From assembly GCA_022701985.1 (NCBI GenBank), contig JAKONK010000097.1, forward strand, positions 1-32,230: a stretch of 32,230 nt of DNA, given 5' to 3'. This DNA is from Actinomycetales bacterium. Lineage in GTDB: Bacteria > Actinomycetota > Actinomycetes > Actinomycetales > Quadrisphaeraceae. Below are positions 29,413 to 32,230 of the stretch, piece by piece (the first letter of the stretch is position 1; the number at the start of each line of letters is the position of its first letter). The notes beneath the pieces are model-generated. The model was not told the DNA's origin. It did not search any database and saw nothing but the letters and a program-made list of their open reading frames with translations. The translations under genes and the position numbers were made by a program.

Positions 29413-29754
29413 GTGTCCGGAACCGCCGCTGCCCCCGAGGGCATCACCAACCCCCCGATCGACGACCTGCTCGAGGCCGCCGAGGGGTCCAAGTACGGCC
29501 TGGTCATCTACGCCGCCAAGCGCGCGCGCCAGATCAACGCCTACTACTCCCAGCTCGGCGAGGGCCTGCTGGAGTACGTCGGCCCGCTGGTGGAGACCCA
29601 CGTGCAGGAGAAGCCGCTGAGCGTGGCGCTGCGCGAGATCGACGCCGGCCTGCTGACGATCCGCCCGGTCAGCGCCGAGGAGGCCGCCGCCGAGGCCGCC
29701 GCCGTCGCGCCGTCCGACCCCTTCGCGGCCCCGGCCGACGACCGCTCCTTCTGA
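29413..29754 (+). CDS. rpoZ: RNA polymerase omega subunit
   Basis: Omega helps fold and hold the beta-prime subunit of RNA polymerase. The 113-residue protein contains [33 protein letters not shown], the conserved helix pair of omega, then [20 protein letters not shown]. The acidic, Ala-rich tail is variable. The GTG start has a GGAGG ribosome binding site seven bases upstream. It follows gmk and precedes coaBC, the usual actinobacterial order. Its stop codon overlaps a CTG in the coaBC frame. Confidence 0.96.
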   Translation: MSGTAAAPEGITNPPIDDLLEAAEGSKYGLVIYAAKRARQINAYYSQLGEGLLEYVGPLVETHVQEKPLSVALREIDAGLLTIRPVSAEEAAAEAAAVAPSDPFAAPADDRSF

Positions 29755-29774
29755 GCCCCTCCGGTCCGCCCGCC

Positions 29775-31100
29775 GTGCGCGTCGTCCTCGGTGTCGGCGG
29801 CGGCATCGCCGCCTACAAGGCGGCGCTGCTGCTGCGCCTGTTCACCGAGGGCGGGGCGTCCGTCCGGGTGGTCCCCACCGAGTCGGCGCTGCGCTTCGTG
29901 GGTGAACCCACGTGGGCGGCGCTGTCCGGCCAGGCGGTCGCCACGGACGTCTGGAGCGACGTCCACGAGGTGCCCCACGTGCGGATCGGTCGCGAGGCCG
30001 ACCTCGTCGTCGTCGCCCCCGCCACCGCCGACCTGCTGGGCCGCGCCGCCCACGGGCTCGCCGACGACCTGCTGACCAACGTGCTGCTCACCGCGCGGTG
30101 CCCGGTGCTGCTGGCCCCCGCGATGCACACGGAGATGTGGCAGCACCCCGCGGTGGTGGCGAACGCGGCGCTGCTGCGCGAGCGCGGCGTGCACGTCCTG
30201 GAGCCCGACAGCGGCCGCCTCACCGGCGCCGACACCGGGCCCGGCCGGCTGCCCGAGCCGGAGCGCATCCACGCCGCGGCCCTGGCGCTGCTGCGCGGGG
30301 CCGACGGCGGCGGCGCTGGCGACGGCAGCAGCGCCCCCGCTGCGACGACGCCGGTGTGCGACCTGGAGGGCCGGCACGTCGTCGTCTCGGCCGGCGGCAC
30401 GCGCGAGCCGCTCGACCCGGTCCGCTTCCTCGGCAACGCCTCCTCCGGCCGCCAGGGCGCGGCGCTGGCGGCCCGGGCGCTGGCCCGCGGTGCGCGCGTC
30501 ACGTACGTGCGGGCCCACACCGACGTCCCCGACCCCGCCGGGGCCCACGTGGTGCCGGTCAGCACCGCGCTGCAGCTGCGCGACGCCGTCCTCACCGCGG
30601 CCCGCGGCGGCGGGGGAGCCGACGCCGTCGTCATGGCCGCCGCGGTCGCCGACTTCCGGCCCGCCGCCCCGGCGGAGACGAAGATCAAGAAGAGCGACGG
30701 CCCCCACGACGGTCCCGACGACGGGCCCGGTCTCGACCTCCGGCTGGTCCGCAACCCCGACGTCCTCGCCGGCCTCGTGGCCGAGCGCCGCTCCGGCGGG
30801 CTGCCGGCCGGCACGGTGCTGGTCGGCTTCGCCGCCGAGACCGGCGACGAGACCGGCTCCGTCATCGAGCACGGCCGCCGCAAGGCTCGCCGCAAGGGCG
30901 CCGACCTGCTGGTGGTGAACGAGGTCGGCGGCGGCAGGGCCTTCGGCACCGCCGACAACACCGTCGTCATCATCGGTGCCGACGGCACCGAGCGGGCCGT
31001 GGGGCCCGCGCCCAAGGAGCGCATCGCCGACGCCGTCTGGGACGCTGTCGCGATGCGCGTGCCCGGCAGCCAGCCCGTCCACCCCCGAGGAGACCTCTGA
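29775..31100 (+). CDS. coaBC: Bifunctional phosphopantothenoylcysteine decarboxylase / phosphopantothenate-cysteine ligase
   Basis: CoaBC performs two steps of coenzyme A synthesis: CTP-dependent joining of cysteine to phosphopantothenate and FMN-dependent decarboxylation. The 441-residue protein has the N-terminal flavoprotein domain (about 1-178) with [36 protein letters not shown] and [13 protein letters not shown]. The ligase domain (about 195-435) has [36 protein letters not shown] and VGFAAET. The classical PxMNxxMW motif reads PAMHTEMW here, with His for Asn, which I believe is a common actinobacterial form. The GTG at 29775 is the first standard start; an in-frame CTG at 29751, overlapping the rpoZ stop, would add eight residues. 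The stop shares a base with the metK ATG. Confidence 0.94.
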   Translation: MRVVLGVGGGIAAYKAALLLRLFTEGGASVRVVPTESALRFVGEPTWAALSGQAVATDVWSDVHEVPHVRIGREADLVVVAPATADLLGRAAHGLADDLLTNVLLTARCPVLLAPAMHTEMWQHPAVVANAALLRERGVHVLEPDSGRLTGADTGPGRLPEPERIHAAALALLRGADGGGAGDGSSAPAATTPVCDLEGRHVVVSAGGTREPLDPVRFLGNASSGRQGAALAARALARGARVTYVRAHTDVPDPAGAHVVPVSTALQLRDAVLTAARGGGGADAVVMAAAVADFRPAAPAETKIKKSDGPHDGPDDGPGLDLRLVRNPDVLAGLVAERRSGGLPAGTVLVGFAAETGDETGSVIEHGRRKARRKGADLLVVNEVGGGRAFGTADNTVVIIGADGTERAVGPAPKERIADAVWDAVAMRVPGSQPVHPRGDL

Positions 31101-32230
31101 TGGCCGCTGCTGCGGACCTGCGCCTGTTCACCTCCGAGTCGGTGACCGAGGGCCACCCCGACAAGATCTGCGACCAGATCAGCGACCGCATCCTCGACGC
31201 GATGCTCGACCAGGACCCGACCAGCCGCGTGGCCGTCGAGACCATGGTCACGACCGGTCAGGTGCACATCGCCGGCGAGGTGCGGACCAAGGGCTACGTC
31301 GAGATCCCGCAGGTGGTCCGCGAGACCATCCTCGGCATCGGGTACGACTCCTCCGAGAAGGGCTTCGACGGCCACTCGTGCGGCGTCTCGGTCTCCATCG
31401 GCGCGCAGTCGACCGACATCGCCCAGGGCGTCGACTCCTCCTACGAGACGCGCGGCGGTGACCCGTCCCTCGTGGGCAGCGACGACCCGCTCGACGCCCA
31501 GGGCGCCGGCGACCAGGGCCTGATGTTCGGGTACGCCTGCGACGACACCCCCGAGCTCATGCCGCTGCCGATCTGGCTGGCGCACCGCCTGTCCGAGCAG
31601 CTCACCGCCGTCCGCAAGAGCGGCGAGCTCGCCCACCTGCGGCCCGACGGCAAGACCCAGGTCACCATCGGGTACGACGGCGACCGGGCCGTCTCCCTCG
31701 ACACGGTGGTCCTGTCCACGCAGCACGCCCCCGGTGTCGACCTGCGCGAGCTGGCCGAGGAGATCCGCACCGCGGTGGTGGCTCCCGTGCTGGAGGGCGT
31801 CGACCTCGACACCACCGGTCACCGGCTGCTGGTCAACCCCACGGGCCGCTTCGAGATCGGTGGCCCCATGGGTGACGCCGGGCTCACCGGCCGCAAGATC
31901 ATCGTCGACACCTACGGCGGCATGGCCCGCCACGGCGGCGGTGCCTTCTCGGGCAAGGACCCGTCGAAGGTCGACCGCTCCGCGGCGTACGCGATGCGCT
32001 GGGTGGCCAAGAACGTCGTCGCCGCGGGCCTGGCGAAGCGGTGCGAGGCGCAGGTCGCCTACGCCATCGGCAAGGCCGCACCGGTCGGGGTCTTCATCGA
32101 GACCTTCGGCACCGGCGTCGTGCCCGACGAGAAGATCCAGGAGGCGGTGCTTGAGGTCTTCGACCTGCGCCCCTCCGCGATCGTGCGCGACCTCGACCTG
32201 CTGCGGCCCATCTACGCCGCCACCGCGGCG
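31100..32230 (+). CDS. metK: S-adenosylmethionine synthase (3' end outside the window)
   Basis: MetK makes S-adenosylmethionine from methionine and ATP. The visible 377 residues begin [21 protein letters not shown], with the catalytic His in GHPDK. They include [12 protein letters not shown], the flexible loop region, [30 protein letters not shown], the ATP motif [26 protein letters not shown] and [20 protein letters not shown]. All key residues of the family are present. The gene runs off the right edge with about 20-25 residues missing, judged from a usual length near 400. The ATG shares one base with the coaBC stop (TGATG), with GAGGAG just upstream, so it is cotranscribed with coaBC. No SAM riboswitch is seen. 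Confidence 0.96.
   Translation, partial: MAAAADLRLFTSESVTEGHPDKICDQISDRILDAMLDQDPTSRVAVETMVTTGQVHIAGEVRTKGYVEIPQVVRETILGIGYDSSEKGFDGHSCGVSVSIGAQSTDIAQGVDSSYETRGGDPSLVGSDDPLDAQGAGDQGLMFGYACDDTPELMPLPIWLAHRLSEQLTAVRKSGELAHLRPDGKTQVTIGYDGDRAVSLDTVVLSTQHAPGVDLRELAEEIRTAVVAPVLEGVDLDTTGHRLLVNPTGRFEIGGPMGDAGLTGRKIIVDTYGGMARHGGGAFSGKDPSKVDRSAAYAMRWVAKNVVAAGLAKRCEAQVAYAIGKAAPVGVFIETFGTGVVPDEKIQEAVLEVFDLRPSAIVRDLDLLRPIYAATAA

Noticed and set aside
31000-31100. SAM riboswitch before metK
   Set aside because: metK starts within the coaBC stop and there is no leader; no riboswitch core is visible.

Overview
The window comes from a very GC-rich actinobacterium. It uses GTG starts freely, has almost only TGA stops, encodes mIHF and BldD, and strings its genes on stop/start overlaps such as GTGA, ATGA and TGATG. 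The combination of type IV pilus genes, FliA/WhiG-like promoter motifs, BldD and a pyr operon with class 1B dihydroorotate dehydrogenase fits a motile, developmentally complex lineage such as Kineosporiales. That placement is an inference.

Bases 1-12379 are a type IV pilus locus on the plus strand: a major-type prepilin (5-454), then two tandem copies of a four-gene module. Copy A is 540-4262 and copy B is 4382-8454. Each copy has a PilV-like minor pilin, a PilW-like minor pilin, a PilX/GspK-like minor pilin carrying a large ricin-type beta-trefoil (lectin-like) region, and a prepilin peptidase. The copy B peptidase is broken by one in-frame TAA. The copy B PilV-like protein has gained an Ig/cadherin-like tail. 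pilM, pilN, pilO and a membrane protein with a PilP-like GRDPF motif follow (8568-12379). FliA/WhiG-type promoter motifs stand in front of copy B and in front of pilM.

Bases 12453-16445 carry aroC-aroK-aroB (shikimate pathway), then efp and nusB. The order pilMNO(P)-aroK-aroB echoes the arrangement in Gram-negative bacteria, here without a pilQ secretin. A 17-bp bidirectional hairpin separates nusB from bldD, which faces it on the minus strand and keeps its cyclic-di-GMP signature. The bldD/pyrR intergenic region holds a perfect match to the BldD box and a PyrR-binding RNA hairpin that would mask the pyrR ribosome binding site.

Bases 17329-28333 form a continuous pyrimidine operon: pyrR-pyrB-pyrC-(small membrane protein)-carA-carB-pyrK-pyrD-pyrF. 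It supplies UMP synthesis except for pyrE. Bases 28419-32230 hold mihF, gmk (no canonical start codon ahead of its P-loop), rpoZ, coaBC and the 5' part of metK, which runs off the window. No tRNA, rRNA, CRISPR array or insertion sequence was seen.

The parts most worth attention are the duplicated lectin-bearing minor-pilin module with its split peptidase, the FliA-like promoters, the PilP-like protein, and the BldD and PyrR regulatory sites.
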